From Epiperipatus broadwayi (lineage: Eukaryota > Onychophora > Udeonychophora > Euonychophora > Peripatidae), in NCBI GenBank assembly GCA_028023455.1, contig JAQFVV010000324.1, positions 870,001 through 934,000 of the forward strand: 64,000 bases of DNA. The letters are read 5' to 3'. Both the position numbers and the translations under genes were made by a program. Every line of letters starts with the position of its first letter. The first letter of the stretch is position 1. Below are positions 35,536 to 47,444 of the stretch, piece after piece. Under the pieces are notes generated by a model. It made no database searches, was not told where the DNA came from, and saw nothing but the letters and a program-made list of their open reading frames with translations.

Positions 35536-38500
35536 TAAAATAAATCAAACTAAAATATTTGGCCATCAACAAAGCAACTTTTTCTAACTAATGAAACAAT
35601 CATTTTTAAATACATATACCTTTTCACGCATAACAATGAAATCATATTCATTCTGATGGTTTGATGATTTATAATTCTGTATTAAATAAGTATACTGTGT
35701 TTTAAAATATTTATTTCCCATTTTAATTTCAACAACTTTATACCTTTATATTCACGATATTGTTCATATTACATGTGTGTGTGTCAAGCAACCATAATAG
35801 AAAACAATATTTTCTTTTAAACTATCCATTCATCAAGAAAATATTAAATAATTACTTCATTTCGGACAATGTCATAACCATCTAACCCAATAATACACTA
35901 ACATTATATCAATAATTAATTTAACTATTTATCTGGCCACATATTAAATAACACAGAGCTATATTTTCATGATTATACAGACTACATGTTCTGAGGGAAA
36001 TTCACATGAGGAGTAAATAAACTCTTTACTTAATACTTCTACAATAATTCATCTAATTCTAAATACACCGTTGGTGGGGAACCTTTTCCTCATCACCAAG
36101 ACTCTAAGAAAAACATCACATAACTTCAAAACTATCATTTCATAATATGCACACAATATAAAATAGACTGTACTCATGGAAAATTATTAAAAATATACTA
36201 TTTAGGCAAAATCTCTCATCTCTACAAATATAGAATGCAATCATATTATTTTCCATTCACAAAGCTCTTCTACATGTCTAACATTATATTTACATGCTGG
36301 CAGATAAATACACACAGATAACATACTAATCCGTTCAATTCTATAGAATATGACACATCCGAAATTTATACATAAAATATTCACAAACGGAACTTTATTA
36401 AACAAATGTCATAATTGTGCAAAACAGACACACATATGCGTGGATAAGAATATACACACACAAAAAAAAAAATTCTAAGTTACATACTATGCAGATAATA
36501 TGGTAATTAAATAATACATTAAGGTATTTTTTTTAATTCAGAATAAACTTTAAATTACTTTTAGAATTTAATAGTTATAATTATTACGAACGAACTTTCT
36601 TTATCATATCTAGCAAACTATTTCAGTTATACGTTCATTGATTTTAAAGCCAAAATTCTCATTTTGAAATAATAAAATCTATAAAATAAATGTAAACCTC
36701 TCTAACGATATGATAAAAAAAATATATTTCTTTTCTCTACCTTCGTAAAAGATAAATAAGGCATATTTTAATAAAATCAATTTTTACCAACGTATCCACT
36801 GCTCGTGAATACACATTCCGAAACAATCTAGGAGATCATAATAACCCAAATTATAAATAAAACATAATAATAAGTATGCCTACCTATCTATAATATACAT
36901 TAATAATGACAAGCAATAAACAAAAAATAAATAAACAAAAGTTATTTGTTCTGTGACTTAAAATAAAAAGTTCGCTTGCAAAGTTCTACTCCGGGTTTAT
37001 AAAACGATATGGGAACAGATTCCAAACTGAATTTGAACATAAAATGAATTTCTGTAGGATAATCAGAAAAAAATATATATATAATCACAACTTAAATATG
37101 ATTCAGTACCTCCATTGTTCATAGCAGAGCTATTTTGAGTTTACTATATCACACATAAGTAATCAATTTCTCTTTTATTATAACAAAAATATAAGACATT
37201 TTTAGCTACAGTTGAACAGGAATTATTTCATTCCCTCCGTAGTAGTTTTAAATTAAGTACACAATTATTCTTAATAGTTTTCTTAAATAGCATTTGACAC
37301 TTTATAATCTAGTATACGCATAGTTTATTTTTAAATATTGCCAATTAATATATCATGATTCATTAGTAATTCCACAATTAATAATACTTTATTATTATAG
37401 CGCATATTTATCGAAGAGAACAGAAACACAAATCGCACTTCCATCCTTCCATCCAATTTTAAGCAAACATTTAAAGAGTAGCATCCTTTGATTATTTGAG
37501 TAATTCACATTTTTATTTCTTTCATTAAAACATATATTATTTTTAGAAATACCAAATAAATAAATACTGTCATTTTTTTGTAATTAATTTAAGCATGGCA
37601 TGATATATCATAATACACATATCCTTAATTTTACCTTTAATTTTCATAAAAGCATAATACAGAAGAGGGTAAAAAATCAAAATAAATTATGAAAAACAGT
37701 CCTGCATACATTTCCAAGATATATTAAAGAACACACGTGGATTAATTATATAACAATAATGTTCATGCACTCTATATTCTTTCTTAATTATAAATAAATA
37801 AAGTAATGCCATCTTAGCACCAACGATATACATTTTAAATATTAATAAGTATGAGGTGGTTAATTCAAATGTTTAAATTAAGGAGAGTAATGAAAAACTA
37901 ATGTACTTTCTTAAATTTTTTTAGCCTTGCATTTCCAATTGAAGAAGTTTACTTAAAAGTTTATTGAAAATTAATTTGATTTCAGGAAAAAAAATATATT
38001 TGTTACAGCAGGGACGAGTAATTTACTGGCTGCACTTATAACAAGAATGAGCAATTTTTACTGGAAGCTATCTGTTAAATAGATATCTCCTTTCTCCTAG
38101 CAAAAGGTCATTTCCTTTCCCAAGGTTAACTCCCACGTTTTTGCACCCAAGCTAATTAAATATTAAAAAAAAATCTTTTCTTTAAAAAAAAAAATTCTGA
38201 TTTTTTACAATTAAAAAAATCAAGACAAAAAAAAATAATAAAATAAATAGCTTTTACAAATTTGAAATAAATAAATATTAATTAACTGTTAAACAAAAAT
38301 GATTAATAATTTAATTAATTTGTAAAATAACTCACCTATCCAAATATCCATTAATCATGGGGAAAAATATATATATTTGTTAAATTATTAAAGATACTTA
38401 CTGTAATTTAAATGTCTTCATGTTAAATGTACTATTGCTTAGTGTTATTAAAAAATGAAAATGAAATGAAACATAATACAGACATACATGCATGCACATG

Positions 38501-39738
38501 TACTGCAACCTAAATATTAAACTATCTTGACTAAATATAATTGCAATGGCTATTAATGTTGACAAAAGGATAAGTATCAATGAATAAAGGATTAGGAAAC
38601 CATTCAAACCAATACTACATTAACATAAAATAACTTTCCATTTTCCTGCCAAAAAATATACTGATTCCCATAATAAACAACGCCTCTTCCTTACATTAAA
38701 TACCTCATTAACCACAATAATAATAATGAATACTTATAAAGTGGTCAATCAACTGCATAAACAATCCATATCTAAGCTTTAAACAATTTCCAGCAAAAAA
38801 ATTTAAAATTCTAAGGCTATTTCATTTTTTTTAATATAATATACAAAGTATCTCAATTCCTTGTGCCCTTTCAGATGGTCACAATATATATATATATATA
38901 TATATTCATTCCACCTTTTGCATGGACATACAAGATAGAAAGGGCACATTGGATATATAGCTATAGATATACAGCAGAAAATATTCATCTGCTTAAATAA
39001 GAAATACTCGAAAGTGATTGAAATACTAATTAAAATTCTTTATTCCGTCTTAAATAATTGGTCTCAAAAATTAAATGTTTGCTTATCTTCAATATGGAAC
39101 TATATTTCCACATGTCACATAAGTGATCCATGCCATATACAAATATGAGATTAACACACATCCTGAAGAATTCTTTCCTTGACTATAATATTGAATTAAT
39201 GATAATTGAAACAAATAGCCCATCTAAGTAAGACCTACCATCCAAAGATTATTACCACTAATACATGCACTCTTTCTAATGTTGCAGTTCTGCCATGTGA
39301 TATATGTAACCAAAAAATAATTTAAAAAATTTAAATGATTCAGTATTTTCTATAGTTAATAAATATACTTTTAAAACTTACATTCATATTGTTTTCCTGA
39401 AGGTTTGTGATTATGGTATTCTAGTAGATAATGGAAATAGTCCAATATAAAAATACAATTAAATTTCTATTATTGCCACTATATTATTGTGCAAAACTTT
39501 TTTTAAAATAAATTGATCATATGTACTATAATCGTTTTTTCTCATTCCCTCTGCATTTATTTATTTATTTATAATAAAAAATAAAAAGCCAAATAAAATA
39601 TGGGTAGTGTGGGAGGGGTATCTGACATTTAAACAATTTATATATTTTTTTCAATACAATTTTGATTAATTAACATGATTGCCAGCTTTACTATTATTAA
39701 AAAATTACAGTCTTACAAACATCATCCTACTGCTCAGT
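35536..39738. other. AT-rich DNA, no gene seen
   Basis: No coding frame or element recognised. TA runs at 38883-38905. The sequence is otherwise featureless to my reading. Confidence 0.45.
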
Positions 39739-39758
39739 TATATATATATATATATATA

Positions 39759-39811
<53 letters not shown>
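39739..39811. repeat. TA microsatellite
   Basis: About 36 TA units interrupted once (AC at 39761-39762). Confidence 0.95.
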
Positions 39812-39814
<3 letters not shown>

Positions 39815-41390
39815 GTGCATTTACCTAATATAGTGGACTAATTCGTGATTAATGATAACAAAAGCAAATTGCAAACTTATTATAAAATAAAATTAAAGAA
39901 ATACATGTAATTATATGAAAATTATGCACCAAATTTACACAAACAAAATATATAAATATGTTACCAACATTTTTCCCATTGCAAGAGTCTATGGTGCTAG
40001 TGCAAAAATGATCAATCATTTATATGCAGAAGTCCAGAGTTTAAAATATAGCTATGTTGATAAGTAAGTTGCATAGTTTCTCTAGAGATTATATTGTATT
40101 TTATTTCAGAATTCGTTTTAGTGTACTTTTTTGGCAGAGCTTTAAACTTTTTAATTTGAAGAACATTTCTTTTTAGTTTTTTTTTTCAAGATACTTATTT
40201 TACAGATAGAGCTTCTTGATTTACAGAGCATTTTATATCTACTTTAATCAGGCTAATAATTGAAAAAAAAAAACTCATAGCAAAAATATTTATCATTGTA
40301 TTTTTCTCTGGATTTTTGGTAAATGTTACAGAATGGATGACATGTTTTTTTCTACATTGCTGAGGCAGGTCTAAAGTGATTAGTTTCTAAATAATAGTGA
40401 GATAAATGGACTTCATGCTGGAAATCTGACCTACTCACTTGGAAAAACACCATTTTGAAGGGTGAACAGCTCTGCATTTTTATTTCTGGTTTTTCCTGCA
40501 GAGCTTCTAGCAGTGATTGATTTGAAGACCTCTAAATGATGTTTTACTAGGTTTTTATATTAACTCTGAACAAAAGATTTCCAGAATATTCTTTAATTAA
40601 AATTTTCTAGTAGATTATCTAATTAAAATAATTAATAGAAATTTGTTTTTGTTAATAATGACATTTCATAATAAGTTATCTAATGTTTATTAAATTTCTT
40701 ATTTTTACTCATTAAATCCCCCCCCCCTAACTTTATTTTTCAGGATACCTGTTGTTTACCTATCACTTTAATAATTATTCTTTAGTAGTTTTGTACATGT
40801 TTTTTTACCAAACTAAAACTTTTACTGTAAGGATAACAAATTTAATACAAAAGAAAATATTCCACTTACAAAATTAAAAGCTTTTAGATTTTTTAATATG
40901 AAACAAAAGAGAATATTTTTTCTTTAGTAAAATGGATATAAATCTTTTATTCTAAGTTTTAATAAATTGGCAAAAGAAATTGACTAATATTTAAATAATT
41001 TTTTTTTTAAAAAGATGATTTTAATTATTACATATTGTTTATTAAATATATATATATGTATATTCAATATTTAAGCAGTATATGCTAAACAATATGATGA
41101 AAACTAAAACTTAAATGAATCAAATTTGCTATATGTATAAATTTAATTTAGATGGCTTATTCATGCCCACATTCTCACAACAAAAGTTTCAGTTAAATCA
41201 AATAGTTAAAAATGAAATATATATATATATATTTCATCATCATATATATATATATATATAAATAAAAAGTCGTCATCATATATATATATATTATTGTATA
41301 GTAAGTTTGTTTTGTTGTTTAAACAAGTAAACAAAAGTTTAATATTGAAAATATATAAAGCCTTTTTGTAATCCAAATGATTATATAGTG
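39812..41390. other. AT-rich DNA, no gene seen
   Basis: No feature recognised apart from TA runs at 41217-41291 with a repeated ATTTCATCATC/CGTCATCATA phrase and a C9 run near 40720. Confidence 0.45.
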
Positions 41391-42310
41391 TTAACCCTTA
41401 TGTAGTACAAACTCTGCTTGATCAAGTGAGTTAAAACTCTAAACTTTTGATTGGTTAATTACAGAATCAGCAGTAAAATATATTCATCTTTTAATATTAT
41501 ATTCATTTTAGCTTCATTTGTAAAAAGCAAATTAATAATTTGTCAGAATATGAAAGTGAATGAAAGTTTTTTCAAAAATAAATTTCTATTTATAATTATA
41601 AAAATATTTTATAGCAGAGAACCTCAAAAGAAAGTTTGTAACCTATTAGAAAATGTTGAGTACATCAGTGATTTTCTTTCTCAATATACGTTCATGTAAA
41701 AGTAAATAATTTTTACTAAAATTGTAACTATTTTTCTAACATAATTTTATTTTCAGCATATTTTATTAAAATTATTTATAATATATAAAAAAATACTAAA
41801 AAAATACTCTAAAACATTCATTTTCAAAATCAAAACAAAGAAGTTGGAGAGGTGAAAAATTATTGACAGGCACTCCGTATTCGTGTAAAAGTAAATAATT
41901 TTTACTAAAATTGTAACTATTTTTCTAACATAATTTTATTTTCAGCATATTTTATTAAAATTATTTATAATATATAAAAAAATACTAAAAAATACTCTAA
42001 AACATTCATTTTCAAAATCAAAACAAAGAAGTTGGAGAGGTGAAAAATTATTGACAGGCACTCTGTATTCTTTAAAATGTGAACCAACCACTCAGCATCT
42101 AGGAACGCTTGCCTCTTTCCATTGTTGTAGCATCAAATTTAAATATTATTGATTTTTTACCTGTAAAATAATTCCAGAGAGAGCAGCATTATAGGGTACT
42201 TTTTAAGCATTAAAATAGTGTAAATTTGTTACCATAATGGAAAAATTGCTGGTGTTAGAGTGAGTTAAGTCATGTTCAAGTTAACTTGCATCTTTCTTTA
42301 AAAGAGTTAA
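41391..42310 (+). mobile_element. piggyBac-like non-autonomous element, copy 2
   Basis: Bounded by TTAA (41391-41394 and 42307-42310). It begins CCCTTATGTAG and ends TTTAAAAGAG, matching the ends of the 34.8-kb copy. It is longer (912 bp) because it carries an internal 189-bp tandem duplication. The 82-residue frame inside is not a gene: the other two copies do not keep it open. A third copy lies 200 bp away in the opposite orientation, so together they form a large imperfect palindrome. Confidence 0.75.
41693..42070 (+). repeat. 189-bp tandem duplication inside the element
   Basis: AGTAAATAATTTTTACTAAA starts at 41701 and again at 41890, and the two copies are almost identical through GACAGGCACTC(C/T)GTATTC. 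The near-identity shows the duplication is recent relative to the element, which differs far more between copies. Confidence 0.95.
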
Positions 42311-42511
42311 ATTTGAAAATAATTGATGAAAATTTTCTATTTATTTGTAACTACTGTAAATAAATCAAGCAATTCAAGAGAATGCTAATTTCTTGAAAAG
42401 AATCCACATGAAGATATAAGATATGCCATTATTTTAAAATGCAGTTTTAATTTTGATATTCTAGAATAGTTATTACTTGATCATAGTGTATATTTTTTAT
42501 CCCATCCTTCT

Positions 42512-43246
42512 TTAACCCTTGTGCTGATTCTTATGAGATGACTCAAAGCGGCTTCAAATTGCTTGAATTCTGTTATTTTTAACATTACAGTAATGATTTT
42601 GCACTCTTTTTAAAGATTAAAAAAAGTTCCGTAAGATGCTGCCCTCTCTTGAATTATTTTACAAGTAAAAAATCAATACAATTTACATTTTAAGTCTAAC
42701 AAAAGAAGTAGGCTGGGCGTTCTTCATTTTGATTGGTTGTAACCATCAAGTTCAAAGAAAGCTGCTTGTCAGCTAAGATTTCTTTTCTTTCATTTCAAAA
42801 ATGATAAATGAATGTTTTAGACCATTTTAAAAGTATTTTTTGATGTATTTTTTGACATATTTTTAATTATTTTGATAAAATATGCTAAAAATAAAATTAT
42901 TTTAGAAAAATAGTTAGCAAAATTATTTACTTATCCATACAATATAAAATTGACCACAAAATCACTGATGTCATCAAAGCTATTTGGTTGGTCAGTAATA
43001 TTTGTTTTAAATTTGCTGCAGTTATCGAATATTTTTAAATTATAAATGTAAATTTATTTTTGAAAAAACTTTCGTTCATTTTCATAACCTGACAAATTAT
43101 TAATATACTTTTTACAAACGAATCTAAAGTGAATATAATATTAAAAGCTGAATATATTTTGACAGTTGGGTTTGTGACTTGACCAATTAAAAGTTTAGAC
43201 TTTTACCTCACTTGGCCAATAAAGTAATAGCCGCTACAAAGGTTAA
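42512..43246 (-). mobile_element. piggyBac-like non-autonomous element, copy 3
   Basis: A 727-bp minus-strand copy between TTAA tetranucleotides (42512-42515 and 43243-43246). On the minus strand it begins CCTTTGTAGCGGC, runs through the same ordered blocks as the other two copies and ends AAGGG next to TTAA. CCCTTT ends with TTAA are the piggyBac signature. No transposase. Confidence 0.75.
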
Positions 43247-45826
43247 GCAGAGAATAATACATAACATACTTTAACGGTCAAAGAAGATTAGCCTTAAATG
43301 TATCCGCACTACACGAGCGCCATCTAGGCATTTGAACCTAGAAAAATTTATATAGTAGGTAGATACGTAAGTTAAGATTCAAAAAATTTTCTTATATATA
43401 TATTATTCTGACCGTTTGCCCAATGTCACTAGCTCATAGAGTAGCAGAGATCTAAACATTAATATTTAAAACAATAAAATAAAAGAAGCCACTGCCAGTA
43501 ATTAACACACAAATAGATTTTTATTAACACACATTTAAAATTGAGGAATAAATTTATTTTTAGGTTTTAACATTAATATTTTTTTTACATTTAAACTCAA
43601 ATTTTAAATAGATCATACAGATGGATATTTAAATTATATTTTTACTTTAGCATGATGAGCATAGATAGTCTACATAGATTTTTTTTTCCACTTAAAACTT
43701 ATCAAAACATTCATTCAATCCCAGACTAAAAGTTCGTAGCCAACCCAATGTCAGCTTCCAAATATATATTTGCAACCAATGCAATATGAAGTTGCTAGCA
43801 TAAAACCACGCCGACAGGTATGGGCATCTGACGGCATGATATTATTTGAAGGAAATGATCCGTGTCTAGATCAGGAAAGGGCATCTGTTAGACTAAGGAA
43901 TCATGTATATAATTTTTTTTATTTTAAAGAGTGCTACGTATGGGGGAAAGCGGTCTTTCTGTCGTCTTATAAATCCCTGTCCATAGAGCTAGAAGGGGTC
44001 AATGGCGCAGGAAATACATCTGCCACCATCTCAACGATATGACTGCCTCTTTGGGGTCATGCATTCAGTTGGGCATGTTGCCCTGTATGCTAAACACACT
44101 TCACATTACATTAATATTAACACCCATATATCCTTCCACAAGCATTGTCCTAACCATGAAACAAATAGCCTGAAACTAAAATCCCTTAAATTAAACATAA
44201 ACGAATTTAAACAGTTATTACTCTTTATCCATGCAGCTATCTACACCCAACTTTAGTTTAATACATTTTATTTAACAGATAGAAATAAATAACCTAGTTA
44301 AACACAAACATAAATAATTAAATAAAAAAAAATGGAAATGATTGAAATAGCAAACGTATATAAAAACAAATATTTATAATTGATTTAGAGTTCTATTCTT
44401 GGTCAGATAAGAGTACATTCATTTATATTACTTTTTTTTTTTTTGGATTGATTACTTATTGACGTTATACGGTAATTATTTAAAAGAAAGTTCAATTGGC
44501 AAAAGTTTATACTTTACAGATTCTGAGGTCCATCTTCGTGATCACTTATATAGATTGTTTGTTCTTCCTTTTTAAAAATGAAGCCGCCACTTGCCATTCC
44601 TTTTTGGTCCCTAACTGTCATAGGGAGGTCTCAGCTGGTTGTCCGGAAAATTTAATTTTATTGCAGACTTCTACATAGTGAAAATCTGCAATATAGATAC
44701 TTATAACGACATATTCATAGTCAGCTCTCAGATAACAATTATAATAATAATCTGGCTTTTATATTTTTATTAGTCTCTTATCATACAATCTTTGGATTCA
44801 AACGGCAAGACGTCACTAATCCTCTGGTGTTTCAATTATGGTCCATGCTGACATTTCTGGTGTTTGCATTGGTCATTTAATTTCTTTGTACTCTCTTATC
44901 TGACCATTTAATTTATTTTAAATGCTTCAGGGCTAGTTTGCTTTTGAACAATCATTTAATTAATAAGACAATCATTTCCATTTTCTAAGATTATAGAAAT
45001 CAACATTATCTATATTTTTACATCAATCTTTATTATATTCTTACTTTTTTTTACAAAAAAAAATACTTTCAAATATTTTTATTTTTTAAAATAGTTTTTA
45101 AAGTTGTCCATCATGTGATCTATATATATATTAAACAACTTTTAATTTTCAGTTTTTTAAGTTTTTTTCTTTTTAATAAATCAAATTTTATTTACGATCT
45201 TTTTATTTTCATTTTAAAATAATGTAACGGCATATATTCCATTACAATACTGAAGTTGGAAATATAGTACATATTTCTGCTTCACCTAGTGCCAAGGTCA
45301 TCAGCACTGGTCTGGGTTTGAACCCAATCTTTATTAACTGATACCCATCTCATAATAGGTGGAAGTATATTTTTATTATTATAATCTTTTATATTTCATT
45401 AATTTTATTTTATATTTAAAACTAACCTTTTTATGATAGTTTATTTATTTTGTATTTGTAAAAAATGTATATTGTGTTTATTTTGTTAAATCGAATTGAA
45501 CCCTGGATATCTATAAAATGTTATAAATATTTTAAATTCTTTTATTAAAATTCATTTTTCTTCAATTAATCAGTTGGTAACATTTTATATTTATTTTTTA
45601 ATCAATGTACATTAGAGAGTAAATCATTTCAACAATGTAATATTTGTAAGAAATGTTTTGTAAATTTCTGCTTAAGTTTATGTCAAATATGTTTGAAAGT
45701 CATTGTACCAAATTCCTAAAATTTTTCTGAATAAAATCTACATTTTTGTTAATCTAAACCTTAATTAAATAGATTTTGTTAGTACAATGACTGATAAACT
45801 TAATATGCTTGTTTTTTTTTAATTAG
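43247..45826. other. Intergenic DNA with less AT-rich island
   Basis: The part at 43700-44130 is GC-richer than its surroundings. Two overlapping frames there (43770-44042 and 44002-44256) have no recognisable domain and lack a convincing coding pattern. It could be an unrecognised dispersed repeat or an untranslated exon. The remainder is AT-rich without features apart from a tRNA-like fragment at 45.3 kb. Confidence 0.4.
45278..45329 (-). other. tRNA-like / B-box fragment
   Basis: On the minus strand GGTTCAAACCC (45314-45324) matches a Pol III B-box (GGTTCRANYCC) and is followed by a GC-balanced tail with CAGTGCTGATGACCTTGGCA. No A-box and no cloverleaf can be drawn, so it may be a decayed SINE or chance. 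Confidence 0.3.
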
Positions 45827-45967
45827 CAAATCAACCCTTGGGGCATATTCATGCAGAGTTATAGATTTTTCCTCCAAAACAGGCACCAACCTCAGAGAAA
45901 CAGAGCGATTGCAATTGGCAGTTGTCACTGTAGATTCAATCCTATAGATAAAGATCAGAACACATAA
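45827..45967 (+). CDS. Possible terminal exon, unknown protein
   Basis: A strong-looking splice acceptor (T9, then AATTAG ending at 45826) precedes an open frame reading QINPWGIFMQSYRFFLQN and ending HCRFNPIDKDQNT at a TAA (45965-45967). Base composition is more balanced than in the flanks. I do not recognise the protein. It might belong with the exon-like frames at 46.1 and 47.2 kb, though its stop codon would then make it an alternative end. Confidence 0.3.
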   Translation, partial: QINPWGIFMQSYRFFLQNRHQPQRNRAIAIGSCHCRFNPIDKDQNT

Positions 45968-46064
45968 ATAGTGGAAAATTTGATAAGGATTAATTATTGA
46001 GTTTTATTGAGAACGATTCACTGAAGAGTGTAGTTTAGATTCAGTACATTGTGATTAAAGAATG

Positions 46065-46239
46065 ACTGGCTAAAAAGATCGACCCTTGCTTTCCGGAGCT
46101 CTGTTCCACCAGCTTATCCATGCCTTTCCAGTGCTTTAAACATCTAGCCAGAGACTGTCTGTGTCGAGGAAGCCTGAAATGATCTGACTGTATTAACTGC
46201 CTGTTTCAAGCCATGGAATGCCTACTGATTGATTCTGAG
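46065..46239 (+). pseudogene. Exon-like frame with in-frame TGA, unknown protein
   Basis: The frame is rich in Cys (DPCFPELCSTS, QCFKHLARDCLCRGSLK, then TGA at 46180-46182, then SDCINCLFQAMECLLIDSE) and ends at a good splice donor GAG/GTAACG (46240). Composition is clearly less AT-rich. Phase at the donor is 0, which fits the exon-like frame starting at 47184. The single TGA suggests a broken gene, a sequencing error or, less likely, read-through. I could not name the family. The 5' boundary is uncertain. Confidence 0.38.
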
Positions 46240-47183
46240 GTAACGTCCAATTTGCCGCAAGCCATTGATTCCATTTTACTTGTTTTCCAAATCAATACTA
46301 ATTTATATTTAATATATCTGCGTGATGTTTATATGGCTTGGTTGAAAATGCATCTTTTAATTTTATTAAATTTAAAATATCAATTCTTATAAAATCTTAC
46401 ATTATTTTGGTGCGGCAAATTAAATTAATTTTTATTGGTTTATTTTGAATATTTGATTTACTGAAATTTCCAAGTACAAAATTCAATGAGCTATTAACTT
46501 TAAATTCTCTCCCTCTTATTTTTCCAGTCAAAATCATTACGGGAGACTTACTTCCCGTAAATTAATTAATAGAAAGCTCGTTTAGTTTTGTATATCATAT
46601 ATAAATTTATTTTGAATGATTTATTTTAAAAGTATCTTACTATTGCCTCCCATTTAAAATAGCCCTGTAATTATTTCTAAAAGAATAAAGAATTTTAGCG
46701 AATCAATTAAGTAAGATCTATTATAGCATTTTGTCAGTATATGTTTCATACATATATATTTTTATTTGTCAAAATAGTAAAAAAAAATTCGATATATAAT
46801 TCATTATGCTTTATATTGTCAAACTTCATCAGAAGTGAGTTTGATATTCAATGCCCCATCTATGTTAATTAAAAGTCTTATTTTGTAATCTTTCATAAAC
46901 TATTTAATAACTTTATTGATAAATGAAATATTTGTAAAGTGTGGAAAACAACTTATATTTTAAATTTTAATTCTTGCTGTCCTTTTGTATTGTAAATTAT
47001 GATCCATTTAGTAAAGGCCTAAGGTTTCTGGGACCTTCTATTATGGCAGGGAGATAGTTTAATTAGAAATTAAGTTATTAATTTTGTTAGTGATACATTA
47101 TCTACTATATATGTCTAAGGCATTATGTGTTTATAGTTACAACCATTCATTTATTATTATTTGCTTTGCTACTTACTCCTTAG

Positions 47184-47444
47184 GACCTTCAGAAATTTAA
47201 CTATGACCAGTCCAATCTTTCACACTCCCTCAAAGTAGACGTAGTTCATGCCAAGGGATTCTTTTCGGGCATTGCCATTAAGATGTGTATGGGAATTCCA
47301 GCACATCACATTTATTATTATTATTCAGAGACATGCTTTGGCTGGAGGGCCAACATTTCTCTTATCTACCTGTACATATCAGGAATTTTTTTTAGTAAAG
47401 TCAGCCAGAGGTTCATAACAGTTTATTTTTGTTGTAATCTATAA
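47184..47444 (+). CDS. Exon-like open frame, unknown protein
   Basis: A pyrimidine-rich tract ending CTCCTTAG (47183) is followed by 86 open codons to TAA (47442-47444): DLQKFNYDQSNLSHSLKVDV, then VHAKGFFSGIAIKMCMGIP and a more Tyr-rich part. So long a stop-free run is improbable by chance at this base composition. Entry phase 0 matches the donor at 46239. The true exon may end earlier at an internal GT. There is no recognised domain. It may be the last exon of a host gene or part of an unrecognised element. Confidence 0.42.
   Translation, partial: DLQKFNYDQSNLSHSLKVDVVHAKGFFSGIAIKMCMGIPAHHIYYYYSETCFGWRANISLIYLYISGIFFSKVSQRFITVYFCCNL

Noticed and set aside
43770-44256. Overlapping 90- and 84-residue frames
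   Set aside because: No domain, no splice context, and two competing frames over the same DNA; left as an unexplained GC-richer island.
45282-45312. CTGATGA in minus orientation with CCT/AGG pairing, as a possible hammerhead
   Set aside because: The second core block reads GAAG instead of GAAA and no stem I or cleavage triplet can be drawn; a tRNA-like fragment fits better.
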